Positions 45,525-60,565 of a DNA stretch of 64,000 nt are shown in pieces. Position numbers and translations under genes: made by a program. How positions within the stretch are numbered: position 1 is the stretch's first letter; the number at the start of each line of letters is the position of its first letter. The notes beneath the pieces were generated by a model. That model was not told the DNA's origin, searched no databases, and was given only the letters and a program-made list of their open reading frames with translations. Source of the stretch: JADCCX01 sp031431475 (lineage in GTDB: Bacteria > Pseudomonadota > Alphaproteobacteria > Rhizobiales > Beijerinckiaceae); assembly GCA_031431475.1 (NCBI GenBank), contig JANPDL010000025.1, forward strand, positions 1 to 64,000, given 5' to 3'.

Positions 45525-46151
45525 CTACTTCACCCCGAACGCTGCCTTTGCCCCATCGAGTACGAACTGCACAGCCAGCGCGACCAACACTATGCCGAGC
45601 AGGCGCGTCAGCACGATGTTGCCGGTGACACCCAGCAGTTGCGATATCCGCTCCGCAAACAGGAAGACCAGCCAGCACAGCGCGCAGATGAAGGCGATGA
45701 TCCCGATCAGCGCCACCATCAATTGTGGCTCACCGCGTGTCTGGCCCGCCAAAAGCATGGTCGCCGTGATGGCGCCCGGTCCTGCCATCAGCGGAATGGC
45801 CAGTGGGAAAGCCGCCACATTGCGGATGTGATCGAGATCAATGGCTTTCTGGGCCACGTTATTTTTCCGCTCGCTGCGCCGCTCGAAGACCATCTCGAAG
45901 GCAATCCAGAACAATAGCAAGCCGCCCGCGATGCGGAACGCCGGTAGCGTGATACCCAGCAGCGTCAGCAACTTCTGGCCAACCAGTGCGAAGAAAGTGA
46001 GCGCCAGCGTCGCGATGATCGTGGCGCGGATCGCCACCTGCCGCCGCTCAGCACCCGTCATGCCCACGGTAAGCGCCAAAAACATGGGCGCGATTGCCGG
46101 CGGATCGATGGTGACGAGAAGGGTTGCAAAGGCATTGGAGAGGAAGTCCAT
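45525..46151 (-). CDS. MarC family integral membrane protein (UPF0056)
   Basis: 208 residues from ATG 46151, with six hydrophobic segments. The family pattern is VTIDPPAIAPMFLALT, AFRIAGGLLLFWIAFEMVF, AFPLAIPLMAGPGAITATML and LTRLLGIVLVALAVQFVLDG. The function is unsettled, and earlier links to antibiotic resistance are not supported. Location beside gyrA is common in Rhizobiales. Confidence 0.9.
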   Translation of the reverse strand: MDFLSNAFATLLVTIDPPAIAPMFLALTVGMTGAERRQVAIRATIIATLALTFFALVGQKLLTLLGITLPAFRIAGGLLLFWIAFEMVFERRSERKNNVAQKAIDLDHIRNVAAFPLAIPLMAGPGAITATMLLAGQTRGEPQLMVALIGIIAFICALCWLVFLFAERISQLLGVTGNIVLTRLLGIVLVALAVQFVLDGAKAAFGVK

Positions 46152-46281
46152 GGCGCAAGGATGGCGATGTGGGCGAGGCTTGGCAAGCAAACTTCAAGGG
46201 TTTGATTTTCCTCCTCCTAACTCGCTGATTTATAAATAGAATTATTCCCGAAAAAATCCCTGATTCATTTGTCCCGCTGGC

Positions 46282-49107
<2,826 letters not shown>

Positions 49108-49231
49108 TGAAAAGGGCGAATTGTCCCGCTGACATTTCCCGCCATCTCCGCTAAAGCCACACTCAACACCGCAGAGGGCCTAGAAGCCCTGCCTGCGGCG
49201 ATGGCTATTTTGCCCGCTCCCGAGGTAAACC

Positions 49232-49528
49232 ATGTCCGGACTGCAGCGTTCCACCGTGGATCTCGATCCGCGCCGCAAGAAGATCCTGTTCCGCGCCTGG
49301 CACAGGGGCATGCGGGAGATGGATCTGATCATGGGGCGGTTCGCGGAAGAACGGCTGGATGCGATGACCGACCATGATCTCGATACCTTTGAATTGTTGA
49401 TCGAGGCCCCGGATCGCGATCTGCTGGCATGGATCACGGAGCGCGAAGCTACCCCGGTGAATTACAACACCGATGTGTTCAAGGCGCTGAAGGCGTTTCA
49501 CAGCCATGACAAGCCGGTGCATGTGTAG
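49232..49528 (+). CDS. sdhE: FAD assembly factor SdhE
   Basis: 98 residues. The family signature is WHRGMREMDLIMGRF (RGxxExD), with AEERLDAM, ELLIEAPDRDLLAWI and VFKALKAF. SdhE helps attach FAD covalently to succinate dehydrogenase flavoprotein. The sdhE-mfd neighbourhood is typical of alphaproteobacteria; the commonly adjacent recG is absent here. Confidence 0.9.
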   Translation: MSGLQRSTVDLDPRRKKILFRAWHRGMREMDLIMGRFAEERLDAMTDHDLDTFELLIEAPDRDLLAWITEREATPVNYNTDVFKALKAFHSHDKPVHV

Positions 49529-49540
49529 CGGTGCCTAATT

Positions 49541-49665
49541 CCTTCCCCCGTGGGGGAAAATGTCATCCGGAACGCATGACGGATGAGGGCAAATCCCTGA
49601 CCGTCGTGATTCACCCTCATCCGCCCGCCCAGTGGCGGGCACCTTCTCCCAAGGGAGAAGGGGAA
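49541..49665. repeat. Family B repeat, copy 1
   Basis: Starts CCTTCCCCCGTGGGGGAA, contains ATGACGGATGAGGG and CCCTCATCCGCCCGCC, and ends CCTTCTCCCAAGGGAGAAGG. The element has terminal hairpins and an internal GGATGAGGG/CCCTCATCC pair. It fills most of the sdhE-mfd gap and ends 9 bases before the mfd ATG, so it supplies the purine-rich stretch in front of mfd. Confidence 0.85.
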
Positions 49666-49674
49666 GCTTAGACA

Positions 49675-53184
<3,510 letters not shown>

Positions 53185-53196
53185 TGCCTGCCAATC

Positions 53197-53694
53197 CTAG
53201 TTCAGATTCAACAACACGTCGGGATTGTTCCTTGCGATCCAGACTGAAACGTAACTTGCCAATCCGAGCCAGAGACAGCGCAGACCGACCATTGCTGCCG
53301 AGAGGCGATCAATGCGTAAAGCCATGGAACAACTGAAGATCGCTACTGCCAGTCCGACAACGGTATCCAGCGCGCCAAGAACCGGGCTTTTGAGCAGGAA
53401 AAAGACGGTCGGGAACACGGCGAACAGGACCCAGCCGACCAGTTCGCTGACGATGAAACAAGATCTGTCCAGGCTGTGTGCTGCATTGGCGATGCGGTAG
53501 AGCGCAATGGCGGACGTGACGTTGAGGAACAGCCAGACGGGCGGAAAGCTCCAAGCCGGTGGGGCGATTACGGGCTGCCGGAATGTGTTGTAGAAGATGG
53601 CATCCCCGGCCAGACCGGCCGGGACAGCGCTGACCACGTTCGCTGCCAGCATGACCAGTGCAGCGTGCCACCAGCGAAATCTGAATGAGAACAT
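53197..53694 (-). CDS. TspO/MBR family protein
   Basis: 165 residues from ATG 53694, with GGAGG eight bases upstream. Five membrane helices are predicted. The TspO pattern appears as APPAWSFPPVWLFLNVTSAI, ALYRI and a final helix LASYVSVWIARNNPDV. The family binds porphyrins and responds to stress. It is divergent from the TetR gene, which is a likely regulator. Confidence 0.75.
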   Translation of the reverse strand: MFSFRFRWWHAALVMLAANVVSAVPAGLAGDAIFYNTFRQPVIAPPAWSFPPVWLFLNVTSAIALYRIANAAHSLDRSCFIVSELVGWVLFAVFPTVFFLLKSPVLGALDTVVGLAVAIFSCSMALRIDRLSAAMVGLRCLWLGLASYVSVWIARNNPDVLLNLN

Positions 53695-53710
53695 CAACTG
53701 AGCCTCCGTT

Positions 53711-53736
53711 TGTATATCGTATATCACATTATATAA
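53711..53736. promoter_or_regulatory. AT-rich repeat between TspO and TetR genes
   Basis: Tandem GTATATC-GTATATC (53712-53725), then the palindrome TTATATAA (53729-53736). It is placed between the two divergent starts and is a candidate promoter and TetR operator. Confidence 0.4.
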
Positions 53737-53774
53737 AATATTTCAAATCTTACTCGAGGAGGGAGTCCGGACCC

Positions 53775-54392
53775 ATGCCGCGCCCGAGAGGTAGCCTCAA
53801 CGCAGACTTTTCCGCCAGTCGAAGCACATTGCTAAACAGGCTGCGCAAGGTGGTGGTCGGAATCGATCCACCATCAAGCTTGCGCGGTCTGGCGCTGGCG
53901 TCGGACGTTTCGGTGCCAACCCTGAGGCACTATTTCGGCGACAAGGACGCCGTGTTCACGGCGGTGTTTGAAGATTGCCGAAGCGGCGCTGTTGTCGAAC
54001 TGCAGACCGCCGCAACCCCGTCAGGGCCGTTCGAGACATCCGTTCGTGATCTGGTGGAGCATGTTGCGGAAGGGTTCCGGTGGGGGGGGCTGGCCCGATT
54101 GCATGCCGTTGGCCTGATCGAAGGCCTGGCGGCGCCGACTGTTGGCGGCGCGTATCTTTCCAATGTTCTGGAGCCGACCATCGCGGCGGCGCAGATGCGT
54201 CTGCAAGCCCATATTGATCGCGGAGAGATGCAGGCCGTTTGTGCGCGTCATGCAGCCATTAGCCTGGTTGCGCCCATCGTTCTTCTGTTCCTACACCAGA
54301 TGGGACTGAACGGTGCCCGGACATATCCAACCGATGTGGGCGCGTTTCTGACCGCGCACGCCGATGGATTTATACTCGGCTACGGTACGTGA
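53775..54392 (+). CDS. TetR family transcriptional regulator
   Basis: 205 residues from ATG 53775. The helix-turn-helix reads SLRGLALASDVSVPTLRHYF followed by GDKDAVFTAVFEDC, the usual TetR recognition helix region. The helical C domain (about 75-205) ends in a hydrophobic segment (ISLVAPIVLLFLHQMGL). The effector is unknown. The divergent TspO-like gene is the obvious candidate target. Confidence 0.85.
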   Translation: MPRPRGSLNADFSASRSTLLNRLRKVVVGIDPPSSLRGLALASDVSVPTLRHYFGDKDAVFTAVFEDCRSGAVVELQTAATPSGPFETSVRDLVEHVAEGFRWGGLARLHAVGLIEGLAAPTVGGAYLSNVLEPTIAAAQMRLQAHIDRGEMQAVCARHAAISLVAPIVLLFLHQMGLNGARTYPTDVGAFLTAHADGFILGYGT

Positions 54393-54502
54393 TCGGGTTC
54401 TCGCGAACTGAAAGGCGCTGATTTTGTTGAGGCTGCGTGGCGTTGGGCAATTCTTGAGTTGTGCTCATCGCACGATTGGCCTTGCGGCAACCTCCGCAAC
54501 AA

Positions 54503-54520
54503 GTTATATTTTCATATAAC
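54503..54520. promoter_or_regulatory. Perfect inverted repeat, likely operator of the PemIK/MazEF pair
   Basis: GTTATAT-TTTC-ATATAAC directly abuts AGGAGG, the ribosome site of the antitoxin gene. AbrB/MazE-type antitoxins autoregulate at such sites. Confidence 0.6.
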
Positions 54521-54531
54521 AGGAGGCTTCC

Positions 54532-54789
54532 ATGTTGACATCGACTCTGCGAACCGTTGGCGGTTCGGTGATGATGACCATACCCAAGGCGGTTCTCGAC
54601 GTGCTCGGTCTTGGCGTGAATGACAAGGTTGCCCTGCATGTCGAGGCTGGGCGGCTTATGGTTGAGGCGCGGCCACGTCCAAAATACGCGCTGGCCGAAC
54701 TGCTCGCACAATGCGACGCAAACGCTGAACCATCGGACGAGTTGCGCGCATGGAATGCAGCTGAACCTGTCGGACGGGAGGCCATCTAG
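54532..54789 (+). CDS. AbrB/MazE-type antitoxin (PemI/ChpS-like)
   Basis: 85 residues. The swapped-hairpin DNA-binding N terminus is TLRTVGGSVMMTIPKAVLDV, then LGLGVNDKVALHVEAGRL. The C-terminal part (about 50-85) is acidic and would bind the toxin. The TAG stop shares its last base with the toxin GTG (TAGTG). Confidence 0.85.
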   Translation: MLTSTLRTVGGSVMMTIPKAVLDVLGLGVNDKVALHVEAGRLMVEARPRPKYALAELLAQCDANAEPSDELRAWNAAEPVGREAI

Positions 54790-55118
54790 TGGAGCGCGGG
54801 GACATCTGGCACGTGGACCTGAACCCGACGAAAGGCCGTGAACAGGCGAACCCTCGCTATGTCCTCGTTCTCACGCCACGCGAATTTAACGTGCTCGGCA
54901 CGCCGGTCGTTGCGCCTATTACCATTGGCGGCAATTTTGCCCGTGAACGGGGGTTTGCGGTCTCGCTGTCTGGCGCGGGTACCAATGCGACAGGGGTTAT
55001 TCTCTGCAACCAGTTGCGCGCGCTCGATTTGAAAGCGCGGGGCGCAAAATTCTCCGAGAAAGTGCCAGATTTCATCATGGACGATGTGCTTGCACGCGTG
55101 CAGCCGCTTTTTGAATAA
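54789..55118 (+). CDS. PemK/MazF-type endoribonuclease toxin
   Basis: 109 residues with a GTG start. MERGDIWHVDLNPTKGREQA is the classic opening, with RYVLVLTPREFN, VVAPITIGG and VILCNQLRALDLKARGAKFS. It is distinct in sequence from the MazF at 17947, so it is not a recent duplicate. Confidence 0.88.
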   Translation: MERGDIWHVDLNPTKGREQANPRYVLVLTPREFNVLGTPVVAPITIGGNFARERGFAVSLSGAGTNATGVILCNQLRALDLKARGAKFSEKVPDFIMDDVLARVQPLFE

Positions 55119-55189
55119 ACCTCACGCTTGCCGGGGATGACAGCGCGGTCTTTGCGGCTGATTGGCCTGAAGTGATTGCCCAACGCGCT

Positions 55190-55363
55190 CCCCTCCTTCT
55201 CCCCTTGCGGGAGAAGGTGTCATCGCGTCAGCGATGACGGATGAGGGGTCACATGGAACTATCCAAACTGCAAAGAAGATCGTTCTGATAGGTCAGTGCG
55301 ACCCCTCATCCGACCTTCGCCAAGGCGCAGGCCACCTTCTCCCACAAGGGGAGAAGGAGAGGG
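55190..55363. repeat. Family B repeat, copy 2; occupies the gap before thpR
   Basis: Starts CCCCTCCTTCTCCCCTTGCG and ends CCTTCTCCCACAAGGGGAGA. Inside are GATGACGGATGAGGGGTC and its partner GACCCCTCATCC. It fills about half of the 340-base gap between the toxin and thpR. The rest of that gap (55119-55189 and 55364-55460) shows nothing recognisable. Confidence 0.85.
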
Positions 55364-55460
55364 CCGCTCCCACATTTCCCCACCCCCACCATCTTTCCGT
55401 CATGACGCCGCCACCAACGATGCTACTCTAACAGCATCGAATCGCGTGAGGGCCGTCGCC

Positions 55461-56033
55461 ATGCCTCGCCTGTTTGCCGGACTGGAAATTCCAGCCCCTG
55501 TCGCCAGCGTCCTCTCCGGCCTGCGTGGCGGATTGTCCGGCGCGCGCTGGGCTGACCCCCAGGATTATCACATCACCCTCCGCTTCATCGGCGATGTCGG
55601 CCACCGCATCGCCCAGGATATCGACAGCCTCCTCATGGATATCCGGCGCGCGCCGCTGGATATCCGCATATCAGGTCTGGATGTCTTCGGCGGTGACAGG
55701 CCCCATGCGCTGCTCGCCACGGTCGAGCCCAACCGCCAGCTCATGGAGCTGCAATCGGAGATCGAACGCCTGATCCGCGCCTGCGGGCTGGAGATCGACC
55801 GGCGGCGGTTCCAGCCGCATGTCACGCTGGCGCGGCTGCGCGGTGTGTCGTCGCTCGATGTGGCGGATTATCTGTCCATCCGGGGCTATTTCCCGCCGCA
55901 GAGTTTCCGGGCGGATCGCTTCGTGCTCTATTCCGCCCGTGACTCCGTCGGCGGCGGGCCCTACCTTGTGGAGACGGCGTATCCCCTGCGCCAGTCCGCC
56001 TGGACCGGGAGACTCGAGCATGCCAGCCGATAA
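55461..56033 (+). CDS. thpR: RNA 2',3'-cyclic phosphodiesterase (2H family)
   Basis: 190 residues from ATG 55461. Two HxTx motifs define the 2H fold: YHITLRFIGD and PHVTLARLR. The family start MPRLFAGLEIP and the SLLMDIRRAPLDIRISGL segment fit. It opens 2',3'-cyclic phosphates and in some bacteria was described as an RNA ligase. The end overlaps phhB by 14 bases. Confidence 0.9.
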   Translation: MPRLFAGLEIPAPVASVLSGLRGGLSGARWADPQDYHITLRFIGDVGHRIAQDIDSLLMDIRRAPLDIRISGLDVFGGDRPHALLATVEPNRQLMELQSEIERLIRACGLEIDRRRFQPHVTLARLRGVSSLDVADYLSIRGYFPPQSFRADRFVLYSARDSVGGGPYLVETAYPLRQSAWTGRLEHASR

Positions 56034-56307
56034 ACTGACCGTTGCCGCAGCGCTGGCCGCCTTGCCCGGCTGGCAGGCCGTGGACGGGCACGATGCCATC
56101 CACAAGCGCTTCGTCTTCCGGGATTTCAGCGAGGCCTTCGGCTGGATGACGCGCGTGGCGCTCGTGGCCGAAAAAATGGACCACCACCCCGAATGGTTCA
56201 ACGTCTACAAGACGGTGGATGTGACGCTCGCCACCCATGATGCGGGCGGCGTGACAGCGCTGGATGTGGCGCTGGCGACCGCGATGGACCAGATGGCGGG
56301 CGGTTAG
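56020..56307 (+). CDS. phhB: 4a-hydroxytetrahydrobiopterin dehydratase
   Basis: 95 residues. PCD family motifs: FRDFSEAFGWMTRVALVAEK, MDHHPEWFNVYKTVDVTLAT and HDAGGVTALDVALA. The paired His of MDHHPEW are catalytic. It recycles the pterin cofactor of aromatic amino-acid hydroxylases, though no hydroxylase is nearby. It is coupled to thpR by overlap. Confidence 0.92.
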   Translation: MPADKLTVAAALAALPGWQAVDGHDAIHKRFVFRDFSEAFGWMTRVALVAEKMDHHPEWFNVYKTVDVTLATHDAGGVTALDVALATAMDQMAGG

Positions 56308-56938
56308 GTGCGTTCTTCCAGCCGGTAAAACACCAGAACCGCCACCGCGCCATAGATCACATGGCCGACAAAGCTCATGAACGAGAGATCACCGCCTTCG
56401 CCCAGCAGATAGAACGACAATCCGCCGATGGGGGCCATGATGCCCAGCGCGTTGAGCCAGGTGAAGGTTCCCCAGCTGATCGCATTCACCAGCCCCTCGT
56501 TGCGGTTGATGAAGCGGCTGGCGATCAGCAGCGTCACCGCGACCCAGAAGCCGACGAGGCCGAGCGAGACGCCGTTGCGGCTGAAAACAATGCCACACCT
56601 GCCGTGAAGGTGACAAACACGATGGCATCCAGCACCGCACTCCAGCGCGGCACAAGGCGTGACACGATGTAGAAAAAGATCGGATAACCGAGGATGCCGA
56701 TGGCGTAATGCAGCGCCTCGCGCAGCCAGTAATTCACCTCGACACCGAACTGGTGGTTGAAGATCGCATCGATCAGTCCAGCGGGCTCAAGCGGATAGCC
56801 CAGCACCGCTTTGGTGACGACGCGCGCGAAGACTTCCCATATCAGCAACCCGGCCAGACCACCCGCCGCGAGATTGAGGATCGTGCGCGGTGCCGGAATG
56901 GTGAGCCCGCCCGACATCGGTATGGTTTGCGCTTGCAT
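56304..56938 (-). pseudogene. Frameshifted multi-pass membrane protein
   Basis: Two adjoining frames form one protein. The first (ATG 56938) runs through GYPIFFYIVSRLVPRWSAV to FTAGVALF. The second continues FSRNGVSLGLVGFWVAVTLL and SRFINRNEGLVNAISWGTF. Adding one base to the T4 run at 56584-56587 (AAAA on the plus strand) restores a single protein of about 210 residues with six membrane segments. The second frame could otherwise only start at a GTG inside a helix. It is either an inactivated gene, a slip-dependent one or a sequencing error. Family not recognised. Confidence 0.7.
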
Positions 56939-57175
56939 GGTCTTGATCTCCGGTGAATGCCGCTTCTGCCGATGTCATCGCACAAGACAGAATGTCGCGC
57001 ATTTCACAGCGCGACACGGTGGATCACTGGCGCGTGAGACTGTCGTGAGCGGACTATGAGACGTCTTGGCGCTTGCCAAGCGGCGCGGAACCCGCTTTTT
57101 GATGATCATCGCTTGCCAAAGCCGCAGCATCAATTATTTTAAACCTAAAGCAATTCACCGCCGGAGGAACCCGTC

Positions 57176-58390
57176 ATGTCCGCAGTTGTCAGCGCCAAGC
57201 CGAAAGCCCAGAAGGCCGTATTCAGCTGGGAAGACCCGTTCCTGATGGAGGAGCAGCTTTCCGAGGACGAGCGTATGATCCGCGATGCCGCGCGCGCCTT
57301 TGCGCAGGATGTGCTCGCGCCGCGCATTGCCGAAGCCTACATGGAAGAAAAGGCTGATCCCGGCCTGTTCAAACTGATGGGCGCTCAGGGCTTGCTGGGT
57401 GTCACGGTTCCCGAGGAATACGGCGGTTCGGGCGCGTCCTACGTCGCCTACGGTCTCGTGGCCCGCGAGATCGAGCGGGTCGATTCCGGCTACCGCTCCA
57501 TGATGAGCGTGCAATCCTCGCTCGTGATGTATCCGATCTACGCTTACGGCGACGATATCCAGCGCAGGAAGTACCTGCCCAAACTGGCCAGCGGCGAGTT
57601 CATCGGCTGCTTCGGCCTCACCGAGCCGGATGCGGGCTCCGATCCCGCCGGCATGAAGACACGCGCGAAGAAGGCTGACGGCGGCTATGTGCTGAACGGC
57701 TCCAAGATGTGGATCAGCAATTCACCTTTCGCCGATGTCTTCGTGGTCTGGGCCAAATCCGAAGCGCACAACAACGAAATCCGTGGTTTCATTCTCGAAA
57801 AGGGCATGAAGGGCCTGTCCGCGCCCAAGATCGGCGGCAAGCTGTCGCTGCGGGCGTCCACCACGGGCGAAATCGTCATGGACAATGTTTTCGTGGCGGA
57901 AAGCCAGCTGCTCCCGAATGTCTCGGGTCTCAAGGGTCCCTTCGGCTGCCTCAACCGGGCGCGCTACGGCATCAGCTGGGGCGTCATGGGCGCAGCGGAG
58001 GCCTGCATGCATCAGGCGCGTCAATACACGCTGGACCGCAAGCAGTTCGGCAAGCCTTTGGCCGCCACCCAGCTTGTGCAGAAGAAGCTCGCCGACATGC
58101 AAACCGAGATCGCGCTGGGCCTGCAGGCATCGCTCCGCGCGGGCCGGATGTTCGACGAGGGCAAGCTAGCGCCCGAGACGATTTCCATCATCAAGCGCAA
58201 CAATTGCGGCAAGGCGCTCGATATCGCCCGCGTTGCCCGCGACATGCACGGCGGCAACGGCATCCAGATCGAGTACCACGTCATGCGCCACGCCGCGAAC
58301 CTCGAGACAGTGAACACGTATGAGGGTACGCATGATGTGCATGCGCTCATTCTTGGTCGGGCGATCACGGGAATACAGGCGTTTTTCTAG
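57176..58390 (+). CDS. gcdH: Glutaryl-CoA dehydrogenase
   Basis: 404 residues from ATG 57176 behind GGAGG. Acyl-CoA dehydrogenase motifs are EEYGGSGASYVAYGLVAREI, GLTEPDAGSDPAGMKT, LNGSKMWISNSPFADVFVVW (cut here), ARYGISWGVMGAAE and RKQFGKPLAATQLVQKKLAD. The catalytic Glu is E383 in NTYEGTHDVH. The pattern is closest to glutaryl-CoA dehydrogenases, which oxidatively decarboxylate glutaryl-CoA to crotonyl-CoA in lysine and tryptophan breakdown. The nearby class III CoA-transferase supports this. Confidence 0.9.
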   Translation: MSAVVSAKPKAQKAVFSWEDPFLMEEQLSEDERMIRDAARAFAQDVLAPRIAEAYMEEKADPGLFKLMGAQGLLGVTVPEEYGGSGASYVAYGLVAREIERVDSGYRSMMSVQSSLVMYPIYAYGDDIQRRKYLPKLASGEFIGCFGLTEPDAGSDPAGMKTRAKKADGGYVLNGSKMWISNSPFADVFVVWAKSEAHNNEIRGFILEKGMKGLSAPKIGGKLSLRASTTGEIVMDNVFVAESQLLPNVSGLKGPFGCLNRARYGISWGVMGAAEACMHQARQYTLDRKQFGKPLAATQLVQKKLADMQTEIALGLQASLRAGRMFDEGKLAPETISIIKRNNCGKALDIARVARDMHGGNGIQIEYHVMRHAANLETVNTYEGTHDVHALILGRAITGIQAFF

Positions 58391-58404
58391 GCTGCGGGAG
58401 CGTA

Positions 58405-58516
58405 GTGCGTGCTGCGAGACGCGCCCTCCGGGCGCTCCTCAGCATGAGGAGATTTGTGCATGGCCCCAATCTCCTCATGCTGAGGAGGCGCTCTCGCGCC
58501 GTCTCGAAGCACGCAC
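58405..58516. repeat. Family A palindromic repeat, copy 2
   Basis: Outer arms GTGCGTGCTGCGAGACG and CGTCTCGAAGCACGCAC (one mismatch) enclose inner arms CTCCTCAGCATGAGGAG and CTCCTCATGCTGAGGAG. It begins 15 bases after the gcdH stop and ends 32 bases before the dapB-like start, so it separates the two genes. Confidence 0.88.
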
Positions 58517-58548
58517 AGAGCCAGTGCAGAAAAAAGCAGGAGTAAGCC

Positions 58549-59355
58549 ATGACCATCCGCATCACCCTCGCAGGAGCCACCGGCTGGGTTGGCCGGGCGC
58601 TCGTCGCAGCGATCTCCCAATCACCCGATCTCAGGCTGGTCGCCGCAACATCCCGCAGCCAGAAAGGCCGCGACGCCGGTGAAGTTGCAGGCATAGCCGC
58701 CATCGGGCTGCCTTTGAGCGGCACGCTGGCGGAAGCGCTGAACACTCCGTCCGATGTGGTGATCGATTACACCAAGCCCGATTCCGTCAAGCATCACGTC
58801 CTGGCGGCGCTGGCGCATGGCCGCCATGTGGTGATTGGAACATCAGGCCTCACGGCGGATGATTACGCCAAGATCGATGTCGCCGCGCATTCCGCAGGCA
58901 AAGGCGTGCTCGCCGCAGGCAATTTCTCCATCACAGCCACGCTGCTGCGCCGCTTCGCGCTGGAAGCAGCAAAGTATGTGCCGGATGTGGAGGTCATCGA
59001 CTACGCCTCCGCTGCCAAGCCTGATACGCCGTCAGGCACGGGCCGCGAACTGGGCGAGTTGCTCTCCGAAATGCGCATGAAAGGCACCTCGAAGCCGGTG
59101 GCGGAACTCGGCGGCTTGCGTGAAACACGCGGCGCGGCTGTTGGCGCTGGCGTGCCGGTGCAGGTGCATTCCGTCCGCATGCCGTCCTTCGTTCTGTCCT
59201 GCGAGGCAATCTTCGGCGCGCCGGACGAACGCTTGGTGATCCGCCACGACGCGGGTTCATCCGCAGCACCCTATGTCGGCGGCACTTTGCTGGCGGCGCG
59301 GCGGGTTAACAGCTTTGTTGGTTTGAAGCGCGGGCTCGATCACGTATTGGGGTGA
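58549..59355 (+). CDS. DapB-like dihydrodipicolinate reductase homologue, divergent active site
   Basis: 268 residues. The Rossmann start is RITLAGATGWVGRALVAAIS, with VVIGTSGLTADDYA and AAGNFSITATLLRRFALEA as in DapB. The catalytic motif usually read as HHxxKxDAPSGT appears as YASAAKPDTPSGT: both His are replaced while Lys and the PSGT loop remain. It may be a true reductase with a changed mechanism or a related NAD(P)H enzyme acting beside glutarate metabolism. I leave the symbol blank for that reason. Confidence 0.75.
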   Translation: MTIRITLAGATGWVGRALVAAISQSPDLRLVAATSRSQKGRDAGEVAGIAAIGLPLSGTLAEALNTPSDVVIDYTKPDSVKHHVLAALAHGRHVVIGTSGLTADDYAKIDVAAHSAGKGVLAAGNFSITATLLRRFALEAAKYVPDVEVIDYASAAKPDTPSGTGRELGELLSEMRMKGTSKPVAELGGLRETRGAAVGAGVPVQVHSVRMPSFVLSCEAIFGAPDERLVIRHDAGSSAAPYVGGTLLAARRVNSFVGLKRGLDHVLG

Positions 59356-59383
59356 ACAGTCGTCTCCGCTGAAAGTCCGCCCA

Positions 59384-60559
59384 TTGTCTCCCAAACCCCT
59401 CGCCGGACTCCGCGTCCTGGAACTCGCCCGCATCCTCGCAGGTCCGTGGGTCGGACAAACGCTGGCTGATCTCGGTGCGGATGTCGTGAAGGTCGAGAGC
59501 CCCTCAGGCGATGATACCCGCCAATGGGGACCTCCCTTTGTTGAAGGCGCGGACGGTGAAAACCTTTCCGCCGCTTACTTCCATGCCTGCAACCGGGGCA
59601 AGCGCTCGATCGTTGCTGATTTCGGCAATCCGGATGATCTTGCCATGGTGAAGCGGCTGGCGGCGCATGCCGATGTTCTGGTCGAGAATTTCAAGGTCGG
59701 CGGCCTCGCGAAATACGGCCTTGATGCCGAAAGCCTGCGCTCCGCCCATCCGCGCCTCGTCTATGCCTCGATCACCGGATTTGGCCAGACCGGACCTTAT
59801 GCCGAAAGGGCAGGATACGATTTCATGATCCAGGGTATGGCGGGCGCCATGTCGATCACGGGTGAGGCTGACGGTCTGCCGCAGAAGGCAGGCTACGCCA
59901 CCGCCGATATTTTCACCGGCATGTACACGTCGGTCGCCATCCTGGCCGCTTTGCGCCAGCGCGATTCCACAGGCGTGGGAGCAACCATCGATTGCGCCCT
60001 GTTCGAGGCGCAGGCGGCCGTGCTGGGCAATCAGGCGCTGAACTACCTGACGTCAGGCAAGGTACCAACGCGCATGGGTAACGCCCATCCCAATATCGTG
60101 CCCTATGCGGTCTATCCCGCAAGCGACGGCCACATCATCCTCGCTACGGGTAACGACCGGCAATTCCGCGATGCCATGGCGGCCATTGGCGCGCTGGAGA
60201 TTGCGGCTGATCCGGCCTATGCGACGAACAGGGACCGCATCGCGCGTCGTGAGGAGATCTCCGCGAAGATTGCGGCGATCACTGCGAAATTGCCGCGAGA
60301 CACAATGCTTGCCCGTTTCGAGGCGGCCAAGGTTCCCGCAGGGCCGATCAACACGATTGCGGATGTGTTCGACGATCCGCAGGCGATATCGCGGGGCATC
60401 AAGGTGGAGTTGCCTGCGCCGCATGCAAAGGGCGGCGTGATTCCGACCGTGCGCGGACCGATTGTCATGGACGGCAAGCCGCTGGTTGCGGATCGTCCGA
60501 GTCCGTTGCTGGATGGTGATCGCGAGAGCGTGCTGGGTGACAAGGGCTGGGGCGGATAA
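59384..60559 (+). CDS. Class III (CaiB/BaiF) CoA-transferase, probably glutarate-active
   Basis: 391 residues with a TTG start (family start SPKPLAGLRVLELARILAGP). Other motifs: GADVVKVESPSGDDTRQWGP, NRGKRSIVADF, VLVENFKVGGLAKYG, the catalytic Asp in GYDFMIQGMAGAMSITGE, and KVPAGPINTIADVFDDPQ. Family III enzymes move CoA between carboxylates. Next to glutaryl-CoA dehydrogenase, succinyl-CoA:glutarate CoA-transferase is the likely role, as in GcdG/SUGCT. The substrate is inferred from context only. Confidence 0.82.
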   Translation: MSPKPLAGLRVLELARILAGPWVGQTLADLGADVVKVESPSGDDTRQWGPPFVEGADGENLSAAYFHACNRGKRSIVADFGNPDDLAMVKRLAAHADVLVENFKVGGLAKYGLDAESLRSAHPRLVYASITGFGQTGPYAERAGYDFMIQGMAGAMSITGEADGLPQKAGYATADIFTGMYTSVAILAALRQRDSTGVGATIDCALFEAQAAVLGNQALNYLTSGKVPTRMGNAHPNIVPYAVYPASDGHIILATGNDRQFRDAMAAIGALEIAADPAYATNRDRIARREEISAKIAAITAKLPRDTMLARFEAAKVPAGPINTIADVFDDPQAISRGIKVELPAPHAKGGVIPTVRGPIVMDGKPLVADRPSPLLDGDRESVLGDKGWGG

Positions 60560-60565
60560 CTTTCG

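Noticed and set aside
57066..57110. Hairpin CTTGGC-GCTT-GCCAAG followed by a T run before gcdH
   Set aside because: The T run is separated from that hairpin and no upstream rightward gene needs a terminator; too weak to list.
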